From CBFGTV01 sp965652145 (GTDB lineage: Bacteria; Bacillota; Clostridia; Peptostreptococcales; Natronincolaceae), in contig CBFGTV010000092.1 of assembly GCA_965652145.1 (NCBI GenBank), forward strand, positions 1 through 12,087: a DNA stretch of 12,087 nt, read 5' to 3'. Positions within the stretch are counted from its first letter, which is position 1; every line of letters begins with the position of its first letter. Position numbers and translations under genes: made by a program. This document shows, piece after piece, positions 1-5,739 of the stretch. The notes beneath the pieces were generated by a model. It was not told the DNA's origin. It ran no database searches and saw nothing but the letters and a program-made list of their open reading frames with translations.

Positions 1-494
1 TCACCAATTTCTTTAATTGGTTGAATGGTACCAATCTCATTATTGGCAAACATAATGGTGATTAAGATGGTATCGGGTCGAATGGCACTTTTAAGTTCTT
101 CCAAATCAATCAGCCCATACTGGTCTACCTTTAAATAGGTTACATCGTACCCTTCCTTTTCCAAGTACTGGCATGTATGTAGTACCGCATGGTGCTCAAT
201 ACTGGTTGTAATAATGTGCTTACCTTTATTTTCAAGGGCCTTGGCAACGCCTTTTATTGCCCAGTTATCTGACTCTGATCCCCCACCGGTGAAAAACACT
301 TCATCAACACCTGCATTTATGGTTTTTGCAATTGTTTCTCTGGCATTAGCCACTGCGGCCTTGTTTTCTCTGCCATAGCCATGAATACTGGATGGATTCC
401 CATAATTCACATTAAAATAGGGCATCATTGCATCCAGTACTTCCTGCTTCATTGGTGTTGTGGCAGCGTAATCAAGGTAAACTCTTTTTTTCAT
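1..494 (-). CDS. nifS: Cysteine desulfurase NifS/IscS, N-terminal part (cut by window edge)
   Basis: PLP-dependent enzyme that takes sulfur from L-cysteine (giving alanine) and holds it as a persulfide for iron-sulfur cluster assembly and tRNA thiolation in the cytoplasm. About 164 N-terminal residues are visible, from ATG at 494. They begin MKKRVYLDYAATTP, the hallmark start of class V desulfurases. NYGNPSSIHGYGR follows near residue 30, then the phosphate-binding stretch FTGGGSESDNWAI near 69-81 and the conserved SIEHHAVL near 98-105, whose His acts on the cofactor. The PLP lysine and the catalytic cysteine loop would lie beyond position 1. The start has a good ribosome binding site (AAGGAGAGG) and is 38 bases after the iscR stop, so the two genes form an operon. 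This order is typical of clostridial iscR-nifS loci, in which nifU and mnmA often follow. The family is clear; the choice between the names NifS and IscS is convention. Confidence 0.95.
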   Translation of the reverse strand, partial: MKKRVYLDYAATTPMKQEVLDAMMPYFNVNYGNPSSIHGYGRENKAAVANARETIAKTINAGVDEVFFTGGGSESDNWAIKGVAKALENKGKHIITTSIEHHAVLHTCQYLEKEGYDVTYLKVDQYGLIDLEELKSAIRPDTILITIMFANNEIGTIQPIKEIG

Positions 495-532
495 GAATAT
501 CCTCTCCTTAAGCTTTTTCATCGATGGTTTTT

Positions 533-985
533 TTATATATAGAACATTTGATGATCTCGATTGCTGTTCATCTTATGATAATCATCTACCATATCCTGCA
601 GGGAGATTGAATCAATTACATCACTTATACTGATTCTAATCTTTTCCCATACAACACGGGTGACACAGCATTCTGCATTCTCACAGACCGCCGCATCCTC
701 TTCTAACACACATTCCGATGGACCAAGGGGTCCCTCCAGTGCCCTAATGATCTCTCCTACCGTGATCTTTTCGGGGTGACTGGCAAGCATATAGCCTCCC
801 TGGGCTCCACGAACACTTTTAACTAAACCTGATTTGCGTAAAACAGCTACTAGCTGCTCCAGGTAATGATCAGAAATTCGCTGTCGCTCTGCTATATTCT
901 TTAAAGCAATGGGACCATCACCATAATGAATAGCAAGATCGTACATTGCCTTTAATCCATATCTACCCTTTGTTGAAAGTCTCAT
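533..985 (-). CDS. iscR: Rrf2-family transcriptional regulator, IscR type
   Basis: Winged-helix regulator expected to sense iron-sulfur status and control its own operon. The protein has 150 residues, normal for the family. It opens with MRLSTKGRYGLKAMYDLA, the signature Rrf2 N-terminus. Residues 30-70 form the winged helix, including ISDHYLEQL (recognition helix region) and SVRGAQGGYML (wing). Cysteines at 92, 101, 106 and 107 lie where IscR binds its [2Fe-2S] cluster. By comparison with the usual clostridial pattern, C92, C101 and C107 are the likely ligands, followed by the usual TRxxW. The ATG at 985 has an AGGGAG ribosome binding site at 993-998. The gene leads the operon with nifS and has its own promoter at 1037-1065, where a palindrome over the -10 suggests autoregulation. 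CymR-like (cysteine metabolism) regulators share this fold but lack the cysteines, so IscR is preferred. Confidence 0.9.
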   Translation of the reverse strand: MRLSTKGRYGLKAMYDLAIHYGDGPIALKNIAERQRISDHYLEQLVAVLRKSGLVKSVRGAQGGYMLASHPEKITVGEIIRALEGPLGPSECVLEEDAAVCENAECCVTRVVWEKIRISISDVIDSISLQDMVDDYHKMNSNRDHQMFYI

Positions 986-1036
986 TTAAACACTCCCTTA
1001 ATTTAATCCCAAGTAAATTGATTGGAATTCGATTTT

Positions 1037-1065
1037 AGTATATTATACCCTACTATTTTTGTCAA
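1037..1065 (-). promoter_or_regulatory. Sigma-A-type promoter of iscR-nifS
   Basis: On the minus strand a perfect -35 TTGACA (1060-1065) is followed after 17 bases by TATACT (1037-1042). Transcription would start near 1030, giving a leader of about 45 bases before the iscR ATG. A second TATAAT lies in between, at a spacing too short to be the main -10. This is the best promoter in the window. Confidence 0.75.
1038..1048. promoter_or_regulatory. Candidate IscR operator overlapping the iscR -10
   Basis: GTATAATATAC is an 11-base perfect palindrome around a central base. It covers most of the -10 box and is flanked on one side by TAGTAGG and on the other by TAAAA. A dimeric Rrf2 protein bound here would block RNA polymerase, consistent with the autorepression known for IscR. 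The palindrome is visible; its role as an operator is inferred from position alone. Confidence 0.4.
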
Positions 1066-1118
1066 CATTACTTTTAAATATTTATTCATTTTTAAATTTA
1101 TCTATTTTGCATAACAAT

Positions 1119-1149
1119 AGGGATATGCTCCCATAGACAACATATCCCT
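1119..1149 (-). terminator. Hairpin after the HAD gene, possible terminator
   Basis: A perfect 9-bp stem (AGGGATATG at 1119-1127 with CATATCCCT at 1141-1149) and a 13-base loop lie 55 bases past the HAD stop codon and before the iscR promoter. The sequence that follows on the minus strand (ATTGTTATGC) is only mildly T-rich, so termination may be weak or factor-dependent. Confidence 0.4.
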
Positions 1150-1203
1150 TCAGCCAAAATTAAGTATATACCTGACGTTTAATTTACTGCCGATCTATTG
1201 AAC

Positions 1204-1809
1204 CTAAATAATACCCAGCTTCGCTAATTCATCCTTTAGGTTCCGGGGGCCTTGAAATAGGATTGTTTCAAAGTTAAGCCTCCTGGCTCCCTCAATATTT
1301 GCCTTTAGATCGTCAATAAATATTGATTCCTCTGGTTTAATATCATATTCTTCCATAAGCCTTCTATAGATACCCTCCTCTGGCTTTAATTGTTTTTCCT
1401 TATAAGAGACGATCCCTCCATTAAAAAGTTCAAAGAAGTCATACTTTTCTCTTATATTTTCAAAAGCCAGCATTTGAAAGTTAGACAGATAATAAATTTG
1501 GAAGCCGGCCTCCTTTAGCTGCCTTACTATTTCCACAGTATCCTGTATGGGAGTCAGCATCTCGTACCAATTGTCGAAAGCCAGCTCTATTAAATGACGA
1601 TGCTGGCTGCTCTTTTGAATAAGGACATTGATAGCCTCCTCCTCTGTCAAGGTTCCTCTATCAAGCATCTGCCATTCTTCCCCTAAATAAATCAGCTTAT
1701 GGAGGGTAGAAACCCTTTCAGCCTCTTGAATTTTGCTCATCAGATACTTTTCAGGATTAAAATCAATTAATACATTCCCAAGATCAAATACAATATTCTT
1801 ATAATTCAT
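1204..1809 (-). CDS. HAD-superfamily hydrolase, YihX-like sugar phosphatase type
   Basis: Cytoplasmic phosphatase of 201 residues with a haloacid dehalogenase core and a helical cap (subfamily IA). From the ATG at 1809, motif I is FDLGNVLID with the nucleophile Asp9. As in YihX, the second Asp of the usual DxD is replaced by Gly (D-L-G). The cap lies around residues 15-85, motif II is the Ser of YYLSN (about 109), motif III the Lys of QLKPEEGIY (about 142) and motif IV FIDD (166-167). Known YihX dephosphorylates alpha-glucose-1-phosphate; here the substrate is only a guess. The frame stays open to a TTG at 1824, but that codon lies inside the strong GGAGGAGGT ribosome binding site (1814-1822), so ATG 1809 is taken as the start. 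The gene follows the acetyltransferase gene by 43 bases, in the same unit. Confidence 0.88.
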   Translation of the reverse strand: MNYKNIVFDLGNVLIDFNPEKYLMSKIQEAERVSTLHKLIYLGEEWQMLDRGTLTEEEAINVLIQKSSQHRHLIELAFDNWYEMLTPIQDTVEIVRQLKEAGFQIYYLSNFQMLAFENIREKYDFFELFNGGIVSYKEKQLKPEEGIYRRLMEEYDIKPEESIFIDDLKANIEGARRLNFETILFQGPRNLKDELAKLGII

Positions 1810-1813
1810 CGCT

Positions 1814-1822
1814 ACCTCCTCC
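1814..1822 (-). promoter_or_regulatory. Ribosome binding site that fixes the HAD start
   Basis: GGAGGAGGT lies four bases before ATG 1809. It overlaps the upstream in-frame TTG at 1824, ruling out that codon as the start. Confidence 0.75.
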
Positions 1823-1852
1823 AATTCTTCTGAATCTATACTTAAAATGATA

Positions 1853-2410
1853 TTATGACTGTTCCTTTTTTAGTACATCTTCTAGTTTCATTTTCCATAT
1901 CATGTGGTCACTTCCTTTTCCCCAATAGTCCTTTAAATGATATTGAGGCCTTCCAAACTTATTAAGCCATACACGCTGGGCAATTTTGTATCCACTGTCG
2001 AAGCAAAATTCTGTTATACCCGCCTCTTTTAATTCCACAAAAATTGAATCCAGCAAAAGACTGCCAATTCCCCTTCTTTGATAGGTCGGTTGTACAAACA
2101 CAGTTCCTATTTCAACGGTGTTCTCTAATACTCCATTGCTGCCAGAAATGATAAGCTCATTGGGTTTACCGTATTCAATAGAGCCAATAAGCTTTTCGCC
2201 TTCTTTGGCAATCAAAAAATATCTTTCCTTACCACCGCTTTCAAAATCTTGATCTAAAAATCTTGTTTTATTTTTAATTTCCTGCTCAAAGGTCTCTATT
2301 AAATCTGTAATTCCATTTGCTTCAAAGGTATCTTGAAGTACTCTTTGAAAAAAATCAATTATTAGCTCCCTATCCTGTAATTTAGGCCTGTCAATTAAAA
2401 TTTCCTCCAT
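1853..2410 (-). CDS. GNAT-family N-acetyltransferase
   Basis: Acetyl-CoA-dependent acyltransferase of 185 residues, within the usual size for a single GNAT domain. Motif A is clear: beta-strand 4, VEIGTVFVQPTY (99-110), leads into the pyrophosphate loop QRRGIGSLLL (111-120), which matches Q/RxxGxG/A. Beta-strand 5 and motif B follow around ITEFCFDSGYKIAQRVW (132-148), and the C-terminus around 155-175 has the aromatic-rich end common in the fold. The substrate cannot be read from the sequence. It starts with ATG at 2410 after a GAGGAG ribosome binding site and is the first gene of a pair with the HAD phosphatase, 43 bases apart. Such pairs are common in Clostridia and do not reveal a pathway. 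The assignment to the superfamily is firm; a specific role is not. Confidence 0.88.
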   Translation of the reverse strand: MEEILIDRPKLQDRELIIDFFQRVLQDTFEANGITDLIETFEQEIKNKTRFLDQDFESGGKERYFLIAKEGEKLIGSIEYGKPNELIISGSNGVLENTVEIGTVFVQPTYQRRGIGSLLLDSIFVELKEAGITEFCFDSGYKIAQRVWLNKFGRPQYHLKDYWGKGSDHMIWKMKLEDVLKKEQS

Positions 2411-2645
2411 ATCGCTTCTCCTCTATTGGTTAATTTTTCCACAGAGTAACCTTTTTAACCTGTTCTGTTGATTTTATTAAGCCTTGGTTTATTCCGCCTC
2501 GATTTTGCTACTAACTATATTCTATATTCCGGCTGTTTTTCCTTTAAATTTCAGCAAATCATTGCATAAATCTGCCCCTACCCCATTAGGGGGTAAGGGC
2601 AATTGATCGTCTGAAAAAATAATTTAATAAAAATCGGTATAGCCA
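2411..2645. other. Intergenic stretch without a gene
   Basis: These 235 bases hold the ribosome binding site of the acetyltransferase gene, presumably its promoter (no convincing -35/-10 pair was found) and the hairpin at 2574-2600. No small coding frame with a plausible start is seen on either strand. Confidence 0.6.
2574..2600 (-). terminator. GC-rich hairpin after the unknown protein gene
   Basis: On the minus strand GCCCTTACCCC pairs with GGGGTAGGGGC (11 bp, one G-U wobble) around a 5-base loop. It lies 46 bases past the stop at 2646. The stem is very stable, but what follows (AGATTTATGC) has no clean run of T, so it may terminate weakly or protect the 3' end of the message. On the plus strand the wobble becomes a C-A mismatch, so the minus strand is favoured. 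Confidence 0.5.
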
Positions 2646-3290
2646 TTAAAGATACAATGATTTGGGTATTACATTATTTACTGTAAGATTTTCAGGAAGA
2701 TTATATAATTCTAGTAAAAACTGAACACCCGCCGGATTGGAGGCTGGTGTACCATTTACCTGGGCATAATTTAGAGCTTCAATTTCCAAATCAAATCTTA
2801 CCCCAGTGGCCTTCGATGGAATTATAACTTCCCCTGAAAATGCAGTAATATTATGCCATTTATATGGTGCTTCCTCCTCTTTAAAGCTAGTATTCAATGA
2901 GAAACCTTCATCAGGTATATCTATTAATGTAATAGTTGTCAACGCATTTGAAATCATGGCACTAATTTTAAGTTTACCAATATAGGCATTATCAGCAAAA
3001 ACCATTATGTTGAAGGGAAGATTTCTATCTGCCGATAATGTTAGGCCAGTTAGCGTTGCTGCCCTGCCAAAGTTTTGCTGCTCCCCGTTGAGAGCCCCAA
3101 GCTGGCTGATTGGATCAGTTGCCCAAATATACTGTGGTTGACTTCCTGGACCCAGGTTTTCACTGACGATTTGTGGCCAAAATGAAAATGCTTTGCCAAT
3201 ATCTTCAGCTAGCTTTCCTGCCACAAAGGCAGCAGGAGGAATTCTAACATAGGTGTTAAACTCATCACTTACAAACCGATAAATTGCCAT
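2646..3290 (-). CDS. Protein of unknown function, cysteine-free, beta-rich, possible surface or spore structural protein
   Basis: I do not recognise this 214-residue protein. It has no signal peptide, no membrane segment and not a single cysteine. It is rich in short hydrophobic strands alternating with polar turns (for example FNIMVFADNAYIGKLKI near 93-109, ALTTITLIDI near 116-125 and VRFDLEIEALNYAQV near 164-178), which suggests a beta-sandwich. Asn-Pro-Gly turns are frequent and no enzyme motif stands out. The ATG at 3290 follows AAAGGAGGTGA, a near-perfect complement of the 16S rRNA 3' end, so high translation is possible, yet that site sits in a hairpin (3302-3329). The gene lies downstream of two glycosyltransferase genes, with 126 bases between and no terminator seen. 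It could therefore be co-transcribed with them or have its own promoter (a sigma-K-like motif lies at 3379-3406). A structural or carrier protein for the glycan made nearby is an inference from position only. It could also be phage-tail-like or a lectin-like domain. Confidence 0.75.
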   Translation of the reverse strand: MAIYRFVSDEFNTYVRIPPAAFVAGKLAEDIGKAFSFWPQIVSENLGPGSQPQYIWATDPISQLGALNGEQQNFGRAATLTGLTLSADRNLPFNIMVFADNAYIGKLKISAMISNALTTITLIDIPDEGFSLNTSFKEEEAPYKWHNITAFSGEVIIPSKATGVRFDLEIEALNYAQVNGTPASNPAGVQFLLELYNLPENLTVNNVIPKSLYL

Positions 3291-3296
3291 CTCTTT

Positions 3297-3307
3297 TCAC
3301 CTCCTTT
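3297..3307 (-). promoter_or_regulatory. Unusually strong ribosome binding site of the unknown gene
   Basis: AAAGGAGGTGA, six bases before ATG 3290, matches the anti-Shine-Dalgarno sequence almost fully. Most of it is paired in the hairpin at 3302-3329. Confidence 0.8.
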
Positions 3308-3329
3308 ACATGTATGTAGTTGTAAAGGA
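3302..3329 (-). promoter_or_regulatory. Leader hairpin that buries the ribosome binding site
   Basis: In the minus-strand leader, TCCTTTACA (3321-3329) pairs perfectly with TGTAAAGGA (3302-3310) across a 10-base loop. The downstream arm contains the AAAGGA half of the ribosome binding site of the unknown protein gene, so the hairpin would hinder ribosome access when folded. It could be a translational switch, a thermosensor-like element or a stability element. The pairing is certain in sequence; the regulatory role is inferred. Confidence 0.5.
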
Positions 3330-3378
3330 ATCATCTTTTATAACCCTGTATTATTTATCCTTTTTCTCCTTCCGCTAT

Positions 3379-3406
3379 TACTCTATGCTTTACGGACTCA
3401 AAGGGT
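3379..3406 (-). promoter_or_regulatory. Sigma-K-like promoter motif upstream of the unknown gene
   Basis: On the minus strand CACC (ACC at 3404-3406) is followed after 16 bases by CATAGAGTA (3379-3387), preceded by G. This fits the B. subtilis sigma-K pattern (mACm, about 16 bases, gCATAnnnTA). The leader would run about 80 bases and include the hairpin at 3302-3329. The motif is short and degenerate, so chance occurrence is quite possible. Confidence 0.3.
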
Positions 3407-3416
3407 GATTTCAGGC

Positions 3417-4106
3417 TTATAAGAATTTTCGCTTTCCAACCTCATTGGCTGCATGGCCAAAGTCAAGGGCAATTTTCCCTGTTTCCCTGGCAATTCTTTC
3501 GCAAATCATGACCGCTCCAATTCCAGCAGAAACCAGAGCAACATCAAATCTATGGCGCACAGCAAGGTCAGCAACCCGTTCCCAATCCTTTACTCCCCTG
3601 ACAGGCCGAATTAATCCTGCCACCGGTATTTGATTCCGTTTAAGTATCGGCAATAAAAACTGCATGACATTGCCTATTAGTAAAACCCTGGGCCTTGGCT
3701 CCGTCATTAGGAAATGCTTTAAGCGATCCTTTTCCAACAAAAAATAATTAATGCAGGCATTGGTTAGGGTCATCTTTTCCGGGTTTATTAGATGGGCCTC
3801 AAAGACTTGATTCAAAAGGGGGGTAAAATCCGGCAATTCGTTCATGGCTACCCCTACCACATCTGCCCTTTTTACCGCCGCTGCCAGCTCATCCCTTGCC
3901 TTAAGATCAGGAACCATGACACCTGCATACGCTAAAAAACCCCTTTCAGCCACTTCTTTACTGGGCAGTACAATATCCTGGGCTAATGTTAAAGCTTCTC
4001 CATCTCCCAGTCTGACAATCGAAAGCCCACGTTTGGCCCTATAGGCTTCCATTATATAAGCGATCACTTCATCGGCAGACAGTAAGCCTCTATCCTCAAT
4101 TTTCAA
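3417..4106 (-). CDS. GT-D-fold glycosyltransferase-like protein (copy A)
   Basis: Soluble glycosyltransferase-like protein of 229 residues, related to the GT-D (DUF1792) family, in which a DxE motif binds the metal and nucleotide sugar. It has SIVRLGDGEALT with D35 and E37 as the DxE. A Rossmann-like stretch RVLLIGNVMQFLLP lies near 140-153 and a second, DVALVSAGIGAVM, near 188-200. The C-terminal block KIALDFGHAANE (211-222) is shared with the paralogue at 4956-5699. The length is slightly below that of dGT1-type enzymes. It starts with TTG at 4106 behind an AAGGGGGAT ribosome binding site and follows the GT2 gene by 25 bases, so the two are translated from one message. Donor and acceptor are unknown; the neighbourhood suggests a rhamnose-containing surface glycan. 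In a 60-base sample it was more GC-rich than its paralogue (52% against 37%), hinting at a different history. Confidence 0.75.
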   Translation of the reverse strand: MKIEDRGLLSADEVIAYIMEAYRAKRGLSIVRLGDGEALTLAQDIVLPSKEVAERGFLAYAGVMVPDLKARDELAAAVKRADVVGVAMNELPDFTPLLNQVFEAHLINPEKMTLTNACINYFLLEKDRLKHFLMTEPRPRVLLIGNVMQFLLPILKRNQIPVAGLIRPVRGVKDWERVADLAVRHRFDVALVSAGIGAVMICERIARETGKIALDFGHAANEVGKRKFL

Positions 4107-4131
4107 AGCTAGATCCCCCTTTTTAAATGGC

Positions 4132-4842
4132 TTAAATCGAACCCCATTTATCTATATATTTTTTATGATTCTCTGCTCCAATCTTAACATCATTTAATCG
4201 ATTCCCCTTAAAGGTCTGGCTCCCAAGGTGATAAACAAAGGTATCGCCGGCGCATACCAGGCGAAAGCCTGCTCTTCGGGCCCGGGTACAATAGTCGTTA
4301 TCTTCATAGGAGCCAATTCCAAATCGTTCATCCAGCAGCCCAATTTGATTAATTACCTCCCTTTTTATTAAAAGACAAAAGCCAGACAGAAAATCTAAAT
4401 CAAACCACTTTTCAGGATTATGTTGATTAAAACGCCTGGTAAATTCCAGCTGATGCTCCAGCCTTGGCCCTCTGATCAATTGCAGCCCCCCCACAAAGTT
4501 AGAACGTGGCCCCACCATTCCAATTATGGGATCACTTAAAATACATTTTTTCATATTGCTAAGCCATTTGGGCCCAACCAGGGTATCATTGTTCAAAAGC
4601 AGCAGTAAATCTCCCCTTGCCCTGGTAATACCTTTGTTACAGGCCTTTGCAAAGCCCTCATTGTATTGGTTGTGGATTACTCTAATATTTCGTATACGAT
4701 CTAAAACCTTTTTCGTTCTATCGGTAGAGCCATTATTAACAACAATAATTTCATATTCTCCTTCAGTATGCTGTTGAATAAGATTGATGCAATTTCTAGT
4801 TAAATGCAATTGATTATATACAGGTATAATAATGCTAACCAA
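4132..4842 (-). CDS. Family 2 glycosyltransferase (GT-A fold)
   Basis: Inverting glycosyltransferase of 236 residues, cytoplasmic and without membrane segments, expected to add a sugar from a nucleotide donor to a growing glycan. It starts VSIIIPVYN (2-10), has the nucleotide-binding VVNNGSTDRT (34-43) and NEGFAKACNKG (61-71), and the metal-binding LLLLNNDT with N84-N85-D86 in place of the classic DxD. The acceptor-side FLSGFCLLIKRE (151-162) and the catalytic-base region GSYEDNDYCTRARRAG (E180, D181) follow. It most resembles rhamnosyltransferase or O-antigen-type GT2 enzymes, which fits the rml genes nearby, but specificity cannot be read. The start is TTG at 4842 after AAGGGGGAA; no ATG gives an intact first strand. 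It is the first gene of a unit with GT-D copy A. Confidence 0.88.
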   Translation of the reverse strand: MVSIIIPVYNQLHLTRNCINLIQQHTEGEYEIIVVNNGSTDRTKKVLDRIRNIRVIHNQYNEGFAKACNKGITRARGDLLLLLNNDTLVGPKWLSNMKKCILSDPIIGMVGPRSNFVGGLQLIRGPRLEHQLEFTRRFNQHNPEKWFDLDFLSGFCLLIKREVINQIGLLDERFGIGSYEDNDYCTRARRAGFRLVCAGDTFVYHLGSQTFKGNRLNDVKIGAENHKKYIDKWGSI

Positions 4843-4896
4843 GCCTATTCCCCCTTAAATTTCTTTTTTGTTTATCATATTCTTTAATAACCTAGA

Positions 4897-4924
4897 GTGC
4901 CATTTTCTTTTTTTTGAATATTAT
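4897..4924 (+). promoter_or_regulatory. Weak promoter candidate for GT-D copy B
   Basis: GTGCCA (4897-4902) and TATTAT (4919-4924) are spaced by 16 bases on the plus strand, about 30 bases before the TTG start at 4956. Both boxes are imperfect matches to sigma-A. Confidence 0.3.
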
Positions 4925-4928
4925 ACCA
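4920..4928 (-). promoter_or_regulatory. Extended -10 promoter for the GT2/GT-D unit
   Basis: On the minus strand TGGTATAAT is a perfect extended -10 (TGnTATAAT), about 78 bases before the TTG start of the GT2 gene. No good -35 is seen, which extended -10 promoters tolerate. It overlaps the likely plus-strand -10 (TATTAT, 4919-4924) of the divergent gene, so the two directions probably compete. Confidence 0.45.
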
Positions 4929-4940
4929 GTAGAAAGTAAA

Positions 4941-4949
4941 AAAGGAGGG
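4941..4949 (+). promoter_or_regulatory. Ribosome binding site that fixes the GT-D copy B start
   Basis: AAAGGAGGG lies six bases before TTG 4956. The frame is open further back to a TTG at 4914, but that codon has only T-rich sequence before it, and the ribosome binding site would fall inside the gene. Confidence 0.75.
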
Positions 4950-4955
4950 AATACA

Positions 4956-5699
4956 TTGCATCAGTATGAGAAGAATTTTCTTTCATTGGATGAGGTGTTG
5001 GCACATATTCAGAATGCACTGGCAACAAGGCGAGGATTCTCTCTGGTAAGGATCGGCGATGGTGAGGCTTTTACAATGGGCTATGAAATGATTCCAAACT
5101 ATCAATCAAGCATATCTACCTATGATTATGCCGGAGTTCCTAAGGTGAATCCTAAGATAAGGGATTTAATGCTAAAGTCCATAAAAATGGCTAATATTGT
5201 CGGTCTTTCAGATAATCGGGAAGTACCTCTTTGTGCTCCTTTAATAGAAAAAATACTGGAAAAACACCAAATTCATCTGCCCCTCATTTGTAATGCACGA
5301 ATTAACTGGGACCTTCACGATCAAGGCAAGGGGCCCCTATATCAAATTTTTAAAAACCAGCGGGTAATTGTTGTAGGCAGAGTTGCCAGGCAGGCGGCAC
5401 CTATTATGAAATCCTTAGGTCTAAATGTTGTAGCTACCTATAACTTAGACGGAATCTCACAATTAAATCAAATCTATTATCTCATTCAATCTAAAAAACA
5501 TCATTTTGATGTCATGCTGGCCTCAACAGGCATTCCGGCGGTTCCCCTTTGTGTCAAGGTTGCCAGTGAATGTCGTAAAATTGCCCTCGATTTTGGTCAT
5601 GCAATTAATGATATTGTGACACCGGGCTTTAATGTAAATCACCTGCCCCAGGCCACCATAGAATGGCGCCTAAATCGCTATAGAAATAAAATAAGATAA
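4956..5699 (+). CDS. GT-D-fold glycosyltransferase-like protein (copy B)
   Basis: Paralogue of the protein at 3417-4106 and the only plus-strand gene in the window; 247 residues. FSLVRIGDGEAFTM carries the DxE pair at D35 and E37. These are exactly the residue numbers of copy A, which supports the TTG start at 4956. A Rossmann-like strand RVIVVGRVARQAAP lies near 136-149, DVMLASTGIPAVPLC near 185-199, and the shared C-terminal KIALDFGHAIND near 208-219. It then carries an extra tail of about 30 residues, ending in a basic stretch, that copy A lacks. It is separated from the GT2 gene by a divergent promoter region and ends at a hairpin (5698-5725) shared with the convergent cgeB-like gene. Its job is probably to add a sugar to the same glycan as its neighbours. 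Substrate and exact family placement (DUF1792 or the related GT-D-like family) remain open. Confidence 0.75.
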   Translation: MHQYEKNFLSLDEVLAHIQNALATRRGFSLVRIGDGEAFTMGYEMIPNYQSSISTYDYAGVPKVNPKIRDLMLKSIKMANIVGLSDNREVPLCAPLIEKILEKHQIHLPLICNARINWDLHDQGKGPLYQIFKNQRVIVVGRVARQAAPIMKSLGLNVVATYNLDGISQLNQIYYLIQSKKHHFDVMLASTGIPAVPLCVKVASECRKIALDFGHAINDIVTPGFNVNHLPQATIEWRLNRYRNKIR

Positions 5700-5725
5700 A
5701 AGCAGAGAATAAGATCTCTGCTTTT
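5698..5725. terminator. Bidirectional terminator between convergent genes
   Basis: AAAAGCAGAGA (5698-5708) pairs perfectly with TCTCTGCTTTT (5715-5725) around a 6-base loop. The stem ends in a T run on both strands (TTTTATTCATTC on plus, TTTTATCTTATTTT on minus). It starts inside the stop codon of GT-D copy B and lies 15 bases past the stop of the cgeB-like gene, so it can end both transcripts. Confidence 0.85.
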
Positions 5726-5739
5726 ATTCATTCTTGTGT

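Noticed and set aside
2521..2548. TTTAAA, 16 bases, TATAGA on the minus strand as a promoter for the acetyltransferase gene
   Set aside because: Both boxes are weak matches in AT-rich sequence and the leader would exceed 100 bases.
3445..4044. Plus-strand open frames inside GT-D copy A
   Set aside because: They are antisense shadows of a gene with clear motifs; no ribosome binding site or recognisable protein features.
4914..4955. TTG at 4914 as the start of GT-D copy B
   Set aside because: It is preceded only by a T-run; the AAAGGAGGG at 4941-4949 and the residue alignment with copy A favour 4956.
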